Below the pieces are notes generated by a model. That model was not told the origin of the DNA and did no database searches. It saw only the letters and a program-made list of their open reading frames with translations. From Aureliella helgolandensis (lineage in GTDB: Bacteria; Planctomycetota; Planctomycetia; Pirellulales; Pirellulaceae): a stretch of 64,000 bases of DNA. This document shows positions 9,169-19,600 of the stretch, one piece after another; the first letter of the stretch is position 1, and each line of letters opens with the position of its first letter. The translations under genes and the position numbers were made by a program. Location of the stretch: assembly GCF_007752135.1 (NCBI RefSeq), contig NZ_CP036298.1, positions 1-64,000 on the forward strand. The letters are read 5' to 3'.

Positions 9169-9206
9169 CGCTAGAGTTCCTTGTCAGGCATGGGAGGAGT
9201 CTCTCT

Positions 9207-11588
9207 CTATTCTTTGACTTTAAGGGCATCGAGAATATTCAGTCGAGCAATCCGCCACTGCACAATGCAGTGCGCGAGCAGCCCAAACGCCAGGGCCGTG
9301 CCCAGTTCAATGACCACGATATTCCAGTTGATGAGTACTGGTAATCGGACCAAGTCGTTTTTCATGCTTTCCGCCGTGAACCACGTCAGGCCATAGCCGG
9401 CCGGTATTCCCAGCAGCGATCCGAGGAGGTTGATGAGCAAACTTTCACGCAAGAACATTGCACCAACTTGGAAGGGCCCGTAGCCAATGGCCAGGAGGGT
9501 GGCGACCTCTTGACTGCGCTCTGCCAGGTTGATCATCGAGGCGTTGAGGAGGCTTCCAAAGAAGATGGCACCCGCAAAGCCGATCAGGGCGGTGATGAAA
9601 ATTGCTTGGACTTGCAGCACGAGGTCTCGGAGGGTGGATTCAATCTTTCCTTGGTCTCGCACCGAAGTGATGCCGGGAATCCGCTTCAGTTCCAAGTGGA
9701 GGGCGGCCGTCTCACCGAGATCGCGGTTGACCTTCAGTTGAACGCTATTGACCACCCGAGTTTCCCCGATCAAGCGACTTAGGAATTCTAAATTCGCATA
9801 GGAGGAAACACCAAAGTATCCGTCCGAGATTTGGGAAACCACGACGTCGACTGGTCGCTTGTCGCCCTGACTGGGGATCATGGTTAGCGAATCGCCTAAG
9901 GTGGCATGCAGTTTCTCAGCCATCGTTTTCCCGAGCACGATGCCATGGTCCGGGATCCGTATGGGATTCCCCATTCGATCGTAAGGAACGGTCAGGGTGG
10001 GCTGGGAACGCAGCCCGGTGATGGATGTCTTGTCGTGGTAGGGACCATGGTACAGGGTGCAGGGGACATCCAGACGCGGTTCGACCAGGTCCACAGCGGG
10101 GAACGCGGCTATCTCATGCAGAACGTCGATCGAGGTTTCCTTGGCCAGTACTAAATCAATGTCGCTGCGAGCAATCTTGTCGTACTGAAACTCGACCAGA
10201 AAATCTTGGGCTTTCATCATCATCAGGCCGCCCACCAGCAGGCCGCCACCCATGGCAGAAGCGAAAACTCCTACAGACGAGCGAATGCGATTGCGCAGGA
10301 CGCTTCGGAGGGTGATTCGCCAAGCGGCAGTCAGCGAGCTCCAGAGCCAGGTCAGTCGCTCCAGCAAAATGCGGCCTCCAGAGCGTGGGGCGGCTGGTCG
10401 CATAGCGGCGGCAGGCTGAAGCTGCAGGGCGGATCGGGCTCCCAGCAGACTTCCTGATACGGAACAAAGAATACTGACAAGAATTCCCAACAACATCACC
10501 GGCCAATGAAACCCACTGCGTAGATCTGGGAATTCATAGATCTCGCGATAAGCGGTCGTCATCCCAAACGAAGCCAGGTATCCCAGTGAGGCTCCTGCGA
10601 TACCTCCCAAGACACCGACAAACAGTCCCAGTTGAAGGAAATGAAAGAAGACCTGAGAGTGGCTGTAACCCAGCGCCTTGAGCGTGCCGATTACAGTGCG
10701 TTGCTGCTGGGAAAGACGCGTCATTAGAACGTTTAGAATCAGAGAGGCGACGACCAGAAAGACAGCCGGCAGGATCTTGGCCATTGAGCCTAAGCCATCG
10801 ATCTCACTCATCACGAACTGATTGGAAATTTGCTCCTTGAGCGGTGAGGAGGCAGCGACTCCAAAATCGTCAAGTCGACTCTCGAGCTGCTGCAGGATGG
10901 TCAGCGGTGAGAGGCCAGAATTGGGTGAGAAACGCCCCACGATTTGGTTTGCAGCGTCCTGGAAATTGAAGACATCCTCAGCAAACGTCTGCTTGACGTA
11001 AAAGACGCCAAATTGCTTGGGGTCGGGCATGATGGAGCCTGGTCCCAACAGGTACGTGAACTCACTGCTGATCGCAGTACCCACGATGGTGAGTGCTTGC
11101 CGGCGCTTATTGAGCAGCAAATGGATCGTCTGGCCGGGGTACAAATTGTGTTCCCGAGCAAATTTCTCATTCACGATAACCTGATTGGCCAATTCGTCGG
11201 TGAAATAATCACCCTGGCGAATAACGATATCATTCAGAATCGGGGCGCGACGATCAGGAAGGGAGACGACCAGGCCATTGATCGTTTGCGGGGAGTTTTC
11301 TAGGTCAACGGTTGCTGAGAATTGAATGCGGGACTGGATTTCAGAGACTCCGTCCACGCGAGCAAGTTGAGGGACTTCGACCGAGGGGACTTTTTTGACC
11401 GTGATCCAAAAATCGGCCATCCGACACTGCTGGTAATAGCTGTGCTTGGCATAGGTTAAATTGAGGAAGGCAGATTGCATCGTGACAAGCGTCATGATGC
11501 CTATTGCAATAATGCTGGCAATCGCCAGCATCAGGCCCTTGGTGCGATAGAAGTCGCGGAGCAATTTGGTGTGTAGAACACTCACCAC
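9207..11588 (-). CDS. ABC transporter permease with two FtsX domains
   Basis: 793-residue inner-membrane permease. Layout: N-terminal membrane segment (GLMLAIASIIAIGIMTLVTM), a MacB-like periplasmic domain, a first FtsX three-helix block at roughly 275-400, another membrane segment at about 440, a second periplasmic domain, and a final FtsX block at roughly 660-780. Two full FtsX repeats are typical of LolCE/YknZ-like and large 'DUF214' permeases; these work by mechanotransmission rather than by moving substrate through the membrane. Start is GTG 11588, overlapping the end of the ATPase gene by 7 bases, which indicates translational coupling. Substrate unknown; lipids, lipoproteins or small toxic molecules are possible. 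Confidence 0.87.
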   Translation of the reverse strand: MVSVLHTKLLRDFYRTKGLMLAIASIIAIGIMTLVTMQSAFLNLTYAKHSYYQQCRMADFWITVKKVPSVEVPQLARVDGVSEIQSRIQFSATVDLENSPQTINGLVVSLPDRRAPILNDIVIRQGDYFTDELANQVIVNEKFAREHNLYPGQTIHLLLNKRRQALTIVGTAISSEFTYLLGPGSIMPDPKQFGVFYVKQTFAEDVFNFQDAANQIVGRFSPNSGLSPLTILQQLESRLDDFGVAASSPLKEQISNQFVMSEIDGLGSMAKILPAVFLVVASLILNVLMTRLSQQQRTVIGTLKALGYSHSQVFFHFLQLGLFVGVLGGIAGASLGYLASFGMTTAYREIYEFPDLRSGFHWPVMLLGILVSILCSVSGSLLGARSALQLQPAAAMRPAAPRSGGRILLERLTWLWSSLTAAWRITLRSVLRNRIRSSVGVFASAMGGGLLVGGLMMMKAQDFLVEFQYDKIARSDIDLVLAKETSIDVLHEIAAFPAVDLVEPRLDVPCTLYHGPYHDKTSITGLRSQPTLTVPYDRMGNPIRIPDHGIVLGKTMAEKLHATLGDSLTMIPSQGDKRPVDVVVSQISDGYFGVSSYANLEFLSRLIGETRVVNSVQLKVNRDLGETAALHLELKRIPGITSVRDQGKIESTLRDLVLQVQAIFITALIGFAGAIFFGSLLNASMINLAERSQEVATLLAIGYGPFQVGAMFLRESLLINLLGSLLGIPAGYGLTWFTAESMKNDLVRLPVLINWNIVVIELGTALAFGLLAHCIVQWRIARLNILDALKVKE

Positions 11589-12295
11589 TGAACCTCTTCC
11601 GGAGGCCGACGGTGTGCATTGACGACGACATCTTGGACTTCTCCCGAACGCAAGTGCACTACTCGATGGGCCACTGCCGCCAACGCCGCGTTGTGAGTGA
11701 TGATTACCAGCGTGGTTCCCATTTTTTCATTCAAGTCGATCAACAAGCGGAGCACGGTTTTGCCGGTCTCGAAATCGAGAGCTCCGGTCGGTTCATCGCA
11801 CAGGAGAAGCTTAGGGCGTTTGGCAATCGCTCGCGCAATGGCGACCCGTTGCTGTTCACCCCCAGAAAGCTGAGCGGGAAAGTGGTCGGAGCGATCGGTC
11901 AGACCGACGAGCTCGAGGGCTTCGCTGGCATCCATGGGGTTGGCCGAAATTTCGGTCGTGACCAGCACGTTTTCCAACGCCGTGAGGTTCGGGACCAAGT
12001 TGTAGAACTGGAATACGAACCCAACTTCATCGCGGCGGTACTTCGTCAACATCTTGCGATTGGCGGTGGAGAGGTTGAGCTCTTGGTAGAGCACTGTGCC
12101 CTCGGAGGGCTGGTCGAGCCCACCGACCAAATTCAGGATCGTCGACTTTCCGGAGCCACTTGGACCGACAATTGCCAAGCACTCCCCCTGTCGTATCTCC
12201 AGATCGATCCCCTTTAGTACATGAACTGAGACTTGGCCCATCGTGAATCTACGGTGCACGTGCTGCAGTTTCAGCAGGGTTGGTAGAGTCGTCAT
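11582..12295 (-). CDS. ABC transporter ATP-binding protein (LolD/MacB type)
   Basis: Nucleotide-binding subunit that powers the FtsX-type permease encoded just after it. Walker [11 protein letters not shown]-loop region [10 protein letters not shown], signature [14 protein letters not shown], Walker [13 protein letters not shown] and H-loop VIITHN are all intact. The motif [16 protein letters not shown] is characteristic of the LolD/MacB/FtsE group. The start chosen is ATG 12295 ([10 protein letters not shown]); a TTG ten codons upstream (12325) is also open, with AAAGGA close behind it, so the exact start is uncertain. It is the first gene of the three-gene operon. Confidence 0.92.
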   Translation of the reverse strand: MTTLPTLLKLQHVHRRFTMGQVSVHVLKGIDLEIRQGECLAIVGPSGSGKSTILNLVGGLDQPSEGTVLYQELNLSTANRKMLTKYRRDEVGFVFQFYNLVPNLTALENVLVTTEISANPMDASEALELVGLTDRSDHFPAQLSGGEQQRVAIARAIAKRPKLLLCDEPTGALDFETGKTVLRLLIDLNEKMGTTLVIITHNAALAAVAHRVVHLRSGEVQDVVVNAHRRPPEEVQW

Positions 12296-12662
12296 GCTTT
12301 CGGATTTCAACGTGCGTCCTTTCAATGCAGGGAAGTGCCCTTCCTGATTTTACCTGCGGAAACTCTGCAACGCGAACGGCGAGTGCTTCGTCCAACGTCA
12401 ACCTTCGCTCGCTGTAGTACTCGCTGGGGCACGGGGATTCTTGGTGAAGAGCTTGCACGATCACTCAAGATTCTCCACTCAACGCCACAAGTTCTGCTAG
12501 CATTCGGGTTCCGCTAGTACACGGGGATGTTGTTCCAATCGAATGGTGACTAGTTCAACCTGCCAGCAGCGATAGCACGGTTCCACGGTTAGGGACACAC
12601 AAGCATGCAACCCGAATATGGAATCGAGGTGAAGCCAGACCCAGCATGGGGTGGAAGAGAGC
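12296..12662. other. 367-base intergenic region upstream of the ABC operon
   Basis: Presumably carries the promoter of the ABC operon and the 3' end of the sigma-factor transcript. No gene, repeat or hairpin stood out. Confidence 0.4.
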
Positions 12663-13274
12663 CTAGGGCTGCGTTCCTGAGGAGCTGTCGGTCAACATTT
12701 GCTGGCGGAGGGCGGCTAGGCCGCGTTTGAGCAAGCCAGCCACCGCCATCTCAGACTTGTCCATCGCCTCGGCGATTTGCTTCAGGGACTGGCCTTCGAC
12801 GTATCGCAAGCGGAGTGCTTCGCGTTGAGTTTCGGGAAGCTGTTCTAGGCAGTTGGCGAGATAAACGCCAGCTTCATCCCGCATCATCCGTTGGCTGGGA
12901 GAGGTGGTTTCGGCGGGGGCCAGATCGGTGAACGCGGGACGACTATCGGTCGGATTGTTGGAGACCTCGCGGCCCGCCGATCGCTTCTGGGTGTAGAGAT
13001 GTCTCTGGTGCGCCGAGGAGACATTGTTGCGGAGGATGTGCCGCAGCCAACCTAACAGCTCTTCGATGTGCTGGCCACGAAAGTTTGGGAGATCGCGCTG
13101 GGCTTCGAGAAAAGTGATCTGCACGACATCGGCAGGATCCAAGCGGCCTCGCAATCGGCTGTCGAGGTATCGCGACGCCAGGACGCTCAAATAGGCGCGA
13201 TAGTCCTCCAACAATTCGCCCAGCGCTTCGGCGTCGCCGGTCTGAGCAGCTTCGAGTAGTTGTTGATGACGCAT
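12663..13274 (-). CDS. ECF-type RNA polymerase sigma factor
   Basis: About 203 residues. Region 2 is visible as RLDPADVVQITFLEAQRDLP, the helix that binds core polymerase and melts the -10 element. Region 4 is LPETQREALRLRYVEGQSLK followed by a helix-turn-helix (IAEAMDKSEMAVAGLLKRGL) that reads the -35 element. The layout fits the short ECF sigma factors that are strongly expanded in planctomycetes. ATG 13274 is chosen; GTG 13283 is three codons upstream. No anti-sigma gene is next to it. It follows the YiiX-like gene by about 48 bases and may share its transcript. Confidence 0.9.
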   Translation of the reverse strand: MRHQQLLEAAQTGDAEALGELLEDYRAYLSVLASRYLDSRLRGRLDPADVVQITFLEAQRDLPNFRGQHIEELLGWLRHILRNNVSSAHQRHLYTQKRSAGREVSNNPTDSRPAFTDLAPAETTSPSQRMMRDEAGVYLANCLEQLPETQREALRLRYVEGQSLKQIAEAMDKSEMAVAGLLKRGLAALRQQMLTDSSSGTQP

Positions 13275-13322
13275 GCGGCTCACGGGAACAGATCACTCTC
13301 GCTATGAAAACGTGTGGGACAT

Positions 13323-14975
13323 TTAGGGAGTCAAACACGGGGGCGGCCCGTACCAGCCCTCTTTTTCAAGGGCGCTTCCTGCCAGTCCAGTGGAAATCAA
13401 GTCAGAAAATAGGGGTGAGGTTTGCAGGGCTGATAGGCGCATCGGATCGCGATCTTCAAACCAACGCAGAAGTTGGGGCGCGACCAAGCTCTTGATCAGG
13501 TGCCCAGCTTCCATATCGGATCGCAAGTAAAATGCGATGGTGGTTGGAGAAGCGGTGCGTGGGATCTCCTCCGCGGTGTAACCCGCCGCAAAACGGGAAA
13601 CGCTCCCAAGGAGGGAATTGGACTGTCCGATTCCTACTAGCATGGCTGCTCGCGCGCTCTTCCAGCGCCCAATACTCTTCCAATTTGGCAAATTTACCAA
13701 TTTCAGTGGGCGTTGGCAGAAATTTCCACCAAAGGTTCCGAGAATCTGAGGACGCCCCAGAACTAATGCTTGAGCATAAGCCATTTCGGGAAAGCCATTG
13801 TCGACGATTCCAATCTTTTGAAAATTGGAGTCGTTCAATATATTCGTGGGTGTATGAATCGTGTCCAGACACCCCAGCCCCAAAGCGTCCAAATTCCGCT
13901 TGGCTCCGGGAGCAATTTCGGTGGTCGGATAGGGCAATTCGATCCCGGCTCGCTCAAAAGGAATGCGAATCAGATTGGTGCAACTGGCGCTGGGCTGTCC
14001 CCAGCTGTCCGGAAAGCGACCGCCACGCGGAATGCGTCGCGACTGGAAGTCGAACGCAATGGTTTCTAGTTCGTCGAGTTGCCGGCTCAGCCGAGGACCG
14101 ACATCGGCGGGCAAGTCTGTCGGTCGGACCCATTCGGAATACCAACTGAAATTCGGGTTCAGGCCGGTCGTGATCGGCACGCTACGCCATCCCCCTTCGT
14201 AGATTTCAATGAGTGAGGGCTGGATCAAGGGCTGCGCCCGGCCGGGCGATGCGACGCGTCGGCTGACGTAGAGCATGGCGTGGGGAGCGAGGCCAGGCTG
14301 TGTCAGAAAGCTGTCAAAAATCCCGTCCCCCGGATGATTCAATTCGAAGATGCCAATATCTCCCGAGCGGAGCTCTACACCCCGAATTCGGATGTGATCT
14401 GGATCCCCATCCACGAACTGAACCTGTCCCATGGCCGGATTCTGCAACCAGGAGATCGGATCGAGTCGGCTCGTGCCGCGGCTGGGACGCATCCGCCCAA
14501 TGGGCGGCGGGCCAAGCAACCGGCACGCCTTACCGCTGGGGTCCAAACGCGCCACTGTAGCGTGCAGGATTGGGGCATACGCCGCGTACTCCGCCAGAGT
14601 GGCGGCCAATTCCACGGCAGTCTGCCGAGTTCCCCAACGGGTCTGGTTCTCCTGCAGAGTCTTTACACCCCAGTCGGGAATCAGTGATTTGACATGCGGA
14701 ATGAGTCGCAGCAGGCTTCGATACTCGGCCGTCGAATGCAATTTGCTAGCTTCGCTCTCAAGCAGGAACGCCATGACTTGCTTGGCGAAAAGCGATCGCA
14801 GGAGTCGTAGTTCTACCAACCTCGGAGCGTCGACCTGGCCCGCGGCCTGATGGTAGCGGTGATTGACTCGAAGGATGTGCCCCAGCTTCCCGTCGCGTTG
14901 AAAATACTCCCGCCACGATTCGCAACTGTCCATCAAACAGCTTGGATCCAACTGAAGAGACTCTACACTTGCCAT
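13323..14975 (-). CDS. Protein with permuted NlpC/P60 (YiiX/YaeF-like) amidase domain
   Basis: About 550 residues, cytoplasmic by appearance (no signal peptide). The central part matches the circularly permuted papain-like pattern of YiiX/YaeF proteins: a GDIGIFEL strand, then APHAMLYVS with a candidate catalytic His (about residue 232), an acidic residue in SLIEIYEGGW (about 257-260), and SASCTNLIRIPFERAGIEL with a candidate nucleophile Cys (about 332). Family members include lipid acyltransferases and amidases. The N-terminal 200 and C-terminal 200 residues are not recognised. ATG 14975 is chosen because GAGGT lies 9 bases upstream; TTG 15002 is also in frame. The ECF sigma gene follows on the same strand. 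The domain call is inference from motif order. Confidence 0.6.
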   Translation of the reverse strand: MASVESLQLDPSCLMDSCESWREYFQRDGKLGHILRVNHRYHQAAGQVDAPRLVELRLLRSLFAKQVMAFLLESEASKLHSTAEYRSLLRLIPHVKSLIPDWGVKTLQENQTRWGTRQTAVELAATLAEYAAYAPILHATVARLDPSGKACRLLGPPPIGRMRPSRGTSRLDPISWLQNPAMGQVQFVDGDPDHIRIRGVELRSGDIGIFELNHPGDGIFDSFLTQPGLAPHAMLYVSRRVASPGRAQPLIQPSLIEIYEGGWRSVPITTGLNPNFSWYSEWVRPTDLPADVGPRLSRQLDELETIAFDFQSRRIPRGGRFPDSWGQPSASCTNLIRIPFERAGIELPYPTTEIAPGAKRNLDALGLGCLDTIHTPTNILNDSNFQKIGIVDNGFPEMAYAQALVLGRPQILGTFGGNFCQRPLKLVNLPNWKSIGRWKSARAAMLVGIGQSNSLLGSVSRFAAGYTAEEIPRTASPTTIAFYLRSDMEAGHLIKSLVAPQLLRWFEDRDPMRLSALQTSPLFSDLISTGLAGSALEKEGWYGPPPCLTP

Positions 14976-15321
14976 TTTCAAGACCTCGAACACGTTGATC
15001 AATTGAAGCGTACTCTCGACAGCTCATCACAAAACTCGGGCCATTCAACTTCGTTTGTCCGGTTGGCAGTGAGTGATCGCTGAACAGTCATAACACTTTG
15101 GGGGGAGAGCCCCGCAGGCTCGCAGCAAAAACAGTACCGAACTCTCAAGCAACGCTTGCCCCTGGGCGGGGTGAACAAGAGGTCCTCGGTTTGTCGCGTT
15201 GCAGCTATAATGAATCAGGGTCTCGGTTGTACGCGGCGCACCTCGGCTGATTGTGGCGGTTCTGCAGTTGCCCATTGTTAGAAAACTCAATTGTTGGAAA
15301 AACAAGGAAAGTAAACGTAAC
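14976..15321. other. Divergent promoter region, 346 bases
   Basis: Lies between the minus-strand YiiX-like gene and the plus-strand radical SAM gene. A TATAAT hexamer occurs at 15206-15211 on the plus strand, about 110 bases before the radical SAM start, but no convincing -35 box sits 16-18 bases before it. No gene seen. Confidence 0.35.
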
Positions 15322-16611
15322 ATGTACCTTCGGATGGCAAAGCGGCTAGCCTGGGAGACCGACAAACGCCTACTTTGGAAGGCAGTCTACCAAGCTGGAT
15401 GGAAGGGGCTGCGGAGTGTCCAAAAGCACAAAAAGAGACTCAAAAAAGGTGAGTTTTTCCCTCCATTTCTCTATATCTCGATTATCAATAGCTGCAATCT
15501 TCGCTGCCAAGGTTGCTGGGTCGACGTGTCGGCCAAGCAGACCAAGATTGATATCGCCGCGCTGAATCGCACCGTTAATGAAGCCAAGGCGATGGGAAAC
15601 GCGTTTTTCGGCATTTTGGGGGGTGAACCTTTTCTCCACAAAGAGCTGCTCGACTTCCTGGAAGGTCAGCCCGACGCTTACTTCCAAGTCTTTACCAACG
15701 GGCATTTTATTACCGACGAAGTCGCCAAACGACTTCGGAAAATGGGCAATGTCACGCCGCTGATTAGCGTCGAGGGCTCGGAGATCGTGAGCGACGAACG
15801 ACGCGGGCGGGCAGACGTGCTTAACCAGACGATGCAGGGTATTCAAAACTGCCTCAACAACAAAGTTCTGACCGGCGTGTGCACCAGCATCTGCCGTACG
15901 AACATTGATGATCTATTGCACCAACGGTGGGTGGACGCGCTCATCGAAATGGGGGTGATGTATTGCTGGTTCCATGTCTATCGACCGATGGGGCCCGAGC
16001 CTATGCCTGAATTGGCGTTAAATCCGGAGCAATTGCGGCGGGTGCGGCAATTCGTGGTCGACACGCGAGCCACCAAGCCGATCGTTGTGATTGACGCTTA
16101 TCACGATGGCGCAGGACAGGCCCTTTGTCCGGCTGCGACGGGATTCACGCACCATGTTGGGCCAGCGGGGGACATTGAACCCTGCCCGATTATTCAATTG
16201 GCCACCGAGAGCATCTATGACGAGCGGCCGTTGAAAGAGACGTTCAACAACAGTGAGTTCTTGAGGGATTTTCGAGAGTTGGCGGCCGAGCACACGCGGG
16301 GCTGCGTCGTGTTGGAGCGTCCCGATCTGTTGGTGGAATTGGCTAAGAAGCACAACGCTCGCGATACCACTCAGCGGAAGACGTCGATCGCGGAACTGGA
16401 GGCGACGGTTCCGCGTCGCTCTCAGTATGTACCCGGCGGCGAAATTCCGGAACGAAGTTGGGCTGTCCGCTTCGCCAAGTGGATCGCCTTCAACGATTTC
16501 GGGACGTACACTCAACACTTCAAAGCCGAAAACTGGGTGGATCCAGAAAATGTCGCCACGCAGCCACCTGCAGGCAAGTTGCAATTGCCAGTTGTCACCA
16601 AAGATCGTTGA
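15322..16611 (+). CDS. Radical SAM protein with C-terminal cysteine region
   Basis: About 429 residues. The canonical [4Fe-4S] motif CNLRCQGC (Cys58, 62, 65) follows a beta strand, and GILGGEP is the SAM-binding glycine motif, so the enzyme should cleave S-adenosylmethionine to start radical chemistry. Later cysteines (ALCPAATGFTHHVGPAGDIE, then PCP, and RGC) resemble an auxiliary-cluster region of the SPASM/Twitch kind, including the typical G-x-G-D-I-x-P-C segment. The reaction is unknown; SPASM enzymes often modify peptides or act as maturases, but no small precursor peptide gene was seen nearby. ATG 15322 is chosen for its AAGGAAA at 12 bases; GTG 15253 is an upstream in-frame alternative. 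hrpA starts 5 bases after its stop. Confidence 0.85.
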   Translation: MYLRMAKRLAWETDKRLLWKAVYQAGWKGLRSVQKHKKRLKKGEFFPPFLYISIINSCNLRCQGCWVDVSAKQTKIDIAALNRTVNEAKAMGNAFFGILGGEPFLHKELLDFLEGQPDAYFQVFTNGHFITDEVAKRLRKMGNVTPLISVEGSEIVSDERRGRADVLNQTMQGIQNCLNNKVLTGVCTSICRTNIDDLLHQRWVDALIEMGVMYCWFHVYRPMGPEPMPELALNPEQLRRVRQFVVDTRATKPIVVIDAYHDGAGQALCPAATGFTHHVGPAGDIEPCPIIQLATESIYDERPLKETFNNSEFLRDFRELAAEHTRGCVVLERPDLLVELAKKHNARDTTQRKTSIAELEATVPRRSQYVPGGEIPERSWAVRFAKWIAFNDFGTYTQHFKAENWVDPENVATQPPAGKLQLPVVTKDR

Positions 16612-16616
16612 GCAGT

Positions 16617-19600
16617 ATGTCGGGAAGACCCTTGGAGATGCCTGCGGTACTTGAGCAGGTTATGTTGGCGGATCAATTTCGATTGCGCAAGGCGTGGGAG
16701 CGATTGCAAGCGGGGCGCGAAAGGGATGCGACCGCAGCGCAGGAAAAGTGGCAAGCTCGGGCAATTGCCTCGGCGGAGCGTCGCGCCCGCCGGGAGGCCA
16801 GTTTACCCGCACTGACATTTGACCCCGAACTACCCATTACCGCGCATCGCGAGGAGATTATCGAGCTGCTAAAAACGCGGCAGACGATCGTCGTTTGTGG
16901 CGAAACGGGGTCCGGCAAGAGTACGCAGTTGCCCAAACTCTGTCTCGAAGCGGGCTTGGGGATTCGCGGTACTATTGGTCACACGCAACCACGTCGATTG
17001 GCGGCCCGCGCCGTATCGAGCCGCCTTGCCGAAGAATTGGGGAGCCGCGTTGGCGAGTTGGTGGGCTTCAAGATACGCTTCACCGATACCACTCAAGGGG
17101 AAACGCTGGTCAAGCTCATGACCGACGGGGTCCTACTGGCGGAAACGCAAAGCGATCGATATCTGGAGCAATACGACGCACTGATCATCGACGAAGCCCA
17201 CGAGCGATCACTGAACATCGATTTTCTGCTGGGCTATTTGCGTCAGCTGTCAGCGCGCAGGCCCGATCTCAAGTTGATCATTACCTCCGCCACGATTGAT
17301 CCTCAACGATTTGCAGAACACTTCGCGGACGCGCAAGGCCCCGCGCCGATCGTCGAGGTCTCGGGACGGACCTATCCGGTTGAAATGCGTTATCGCCCGG
17401 TGCTGGCTGATGAGGAGCGGGGAGAACCCGACGAGGAGCAGCAATTGGTGGCGATCGCCGATGCTGCCGATGAACTGCTGGGGGAGGGACCTGGCGACGT
17501 ACTCGTGTTCCTGCCCACCGAACGCGATATTCGCTTGGCTGCCAAGCATCTGCGTGGTCATTTCACACGCCTGGGTGGGCAGACCGAAATTCTGCCGCTA
17601 TACGCGCGACTCAGCCAAGCCGAGCAAAACCGAATTTTTGCAGGGCATGCTGGGCGGCGTATTATTCTGTCTACCAACGTGGCAGAGTCCTCGCTAACGG
17701 TTCCCGGCATCCACTATGTGATTGACACGGGACTGGTGCGTATATCGCGCTACGCGCCGCGCAGCAAAGTGCAACGCCTACCGATTGAAGGCGTGTCCCA
17801 AGCATCCGCGAATCAGCGTTCCGGTCGCTGTGGCCGCCTCGGACCCGGTATATGCATCCGCCTTTTCTCGGAATCCGACTACCAATCTCGCCCACGTTTC
17901 ACGACCCCAGAGATTCGCCGTAGCGATTTGGCTAGCGTCCTACTGCAGAGCAAGACTCTGCGACTGGGACCCCTGGAAGAATTTCCGTTGCTTGATCCGC
18001 CCAGTACGGAAGCACTCCGCGATGCGAATCGGACGTTGCGGGAATTGAACGCAATCGACGAGCGCAGTGAGTTAACCGCGATCGGAAAGCAGCTGGGGCG
18101 ACTTCCCTGTGAACCTCGAGTGGGCCGGATGCTGTTGGAAGCCCATCAGCGGGATTGTTTGGCGGAGGTGGTGATCATCGCGGCGGCCATCGAGGGGCAA
18201 GACGTGCGGCAACGTCCCGCCGGACAGCGGCCTCAGGCCGATGAGGCGCATGCGGAGTTTGCAGACCCCCATAGTGATTTCTTGAGCTACCTGCGGATTT
18301 GGGATTTTTACGAGCACCTACGCTCGGACCTAGGACGCTCGCGTCTGCAACGCGCCCTGAACCAAAAATTCTTGTCATTGCAAGGCTGTCGCGAGTGGTC
18401 GGAAATCGTTCGCCAGTTGAAAGATATCTTGGCCGATGCAGGTATCAAAACAGGTGCGCGCAAGTTCCGGTTGCCCAAGATCGACCAGGAATTATTGGAA
18501 ATCGAAGAGCAGGATCAGCGGGGGCACGGTAAGCAGAAACGTGGTGTCGGTGCCAACAAATCGCAAACCAAAAAGCTAGTCCGTCCGCCGGGTTACGAAG
18601 CCATCCACCAGGCGCTGCTAGCAGGATTGTTGAGCGGGGTTGCACAGCGAGGCGACCGCTACGAGTACAAGGCGGCCGGCGGTCTGGGAATTTCACTATG
18701 GCCAGGCTCCGGACTATTCAAGCGCAGGCCGCAGTGGATCATGGTCGGCGAGATCGTAGAGACAGCCAAACGCTATGGCCGGACGGTGGCTGAAGTGGAC
18801 GTCGAGTGGATTGAAAAGGCCGCCGGCTCCCTGTTGAAACACTCCTACAGTGATCCGCATTGGAGTAGCAAGACGGGGGCCGCCATGGTCTACCGCAAGA
18901 GCACGCTCTACGGTTTGCCAATCATCGCGGCCCGCCGCGTACAACTGGCCCCCATCGATCGCAGCGGTGCGCGCGACTTGATGATCGAGCATGGTTTGGT
19001 CGAAGGCGATTGGAGATGCAATGAACCGTTCTACACGCACAACGCGGAGATGTTGGAAGACATGCATGAGTTGGCGCAACGCACCCGCTCGCGCGACTAC
19101 ATCCTCGATCGCTACCACCTGGCCAATTTTTACAATAGACGCATTCCCGAAAATGTCTTTGACCTGCCAAGTCTGCGGGCCTGGATTCAATCCGAAGCTG
19201 GACAGCCCGCGGTGCAGGCGCTGTGGATGCAACCGGAAGATCTACTGGCCAACCAAGTCGAAGCCCCTGCTTTAGAGCAAGGATTCCCAAATACGATTCA
19301 ACTCGGATTGACCACCCTGCCACTGGAATATCATTTCGAGCCTGGGCATGAGGCCGATGGCGTGACGGTAACGGTGCCTCAAGCCGCATTGCGGCAGATC
19401 AGCGACGAGGCGTTGGGGTGGCTGGTGCCTGGGTTGCTGGAGGAAAAGGTCCTGCACCTAATCCGTTCGCTCCCCAAATCGCTACGAACGAATTTCGTGC
19501 CGGCGCCGGATGTGGCCAAAGTACTGGCGGCAGAGCTGAGTCAAGTATCGCATGAAAAAGCGTTTTCCCAGGCGCTGTGCGAGGTGATGTCGCAGTACTC

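Noticed and set aside
15206-15211. TATAAT as promoter of the radical SAM gene
   Set aside because: No matching -35 box at 16-18 bases upstream; kept only as a remark in the gap entry.
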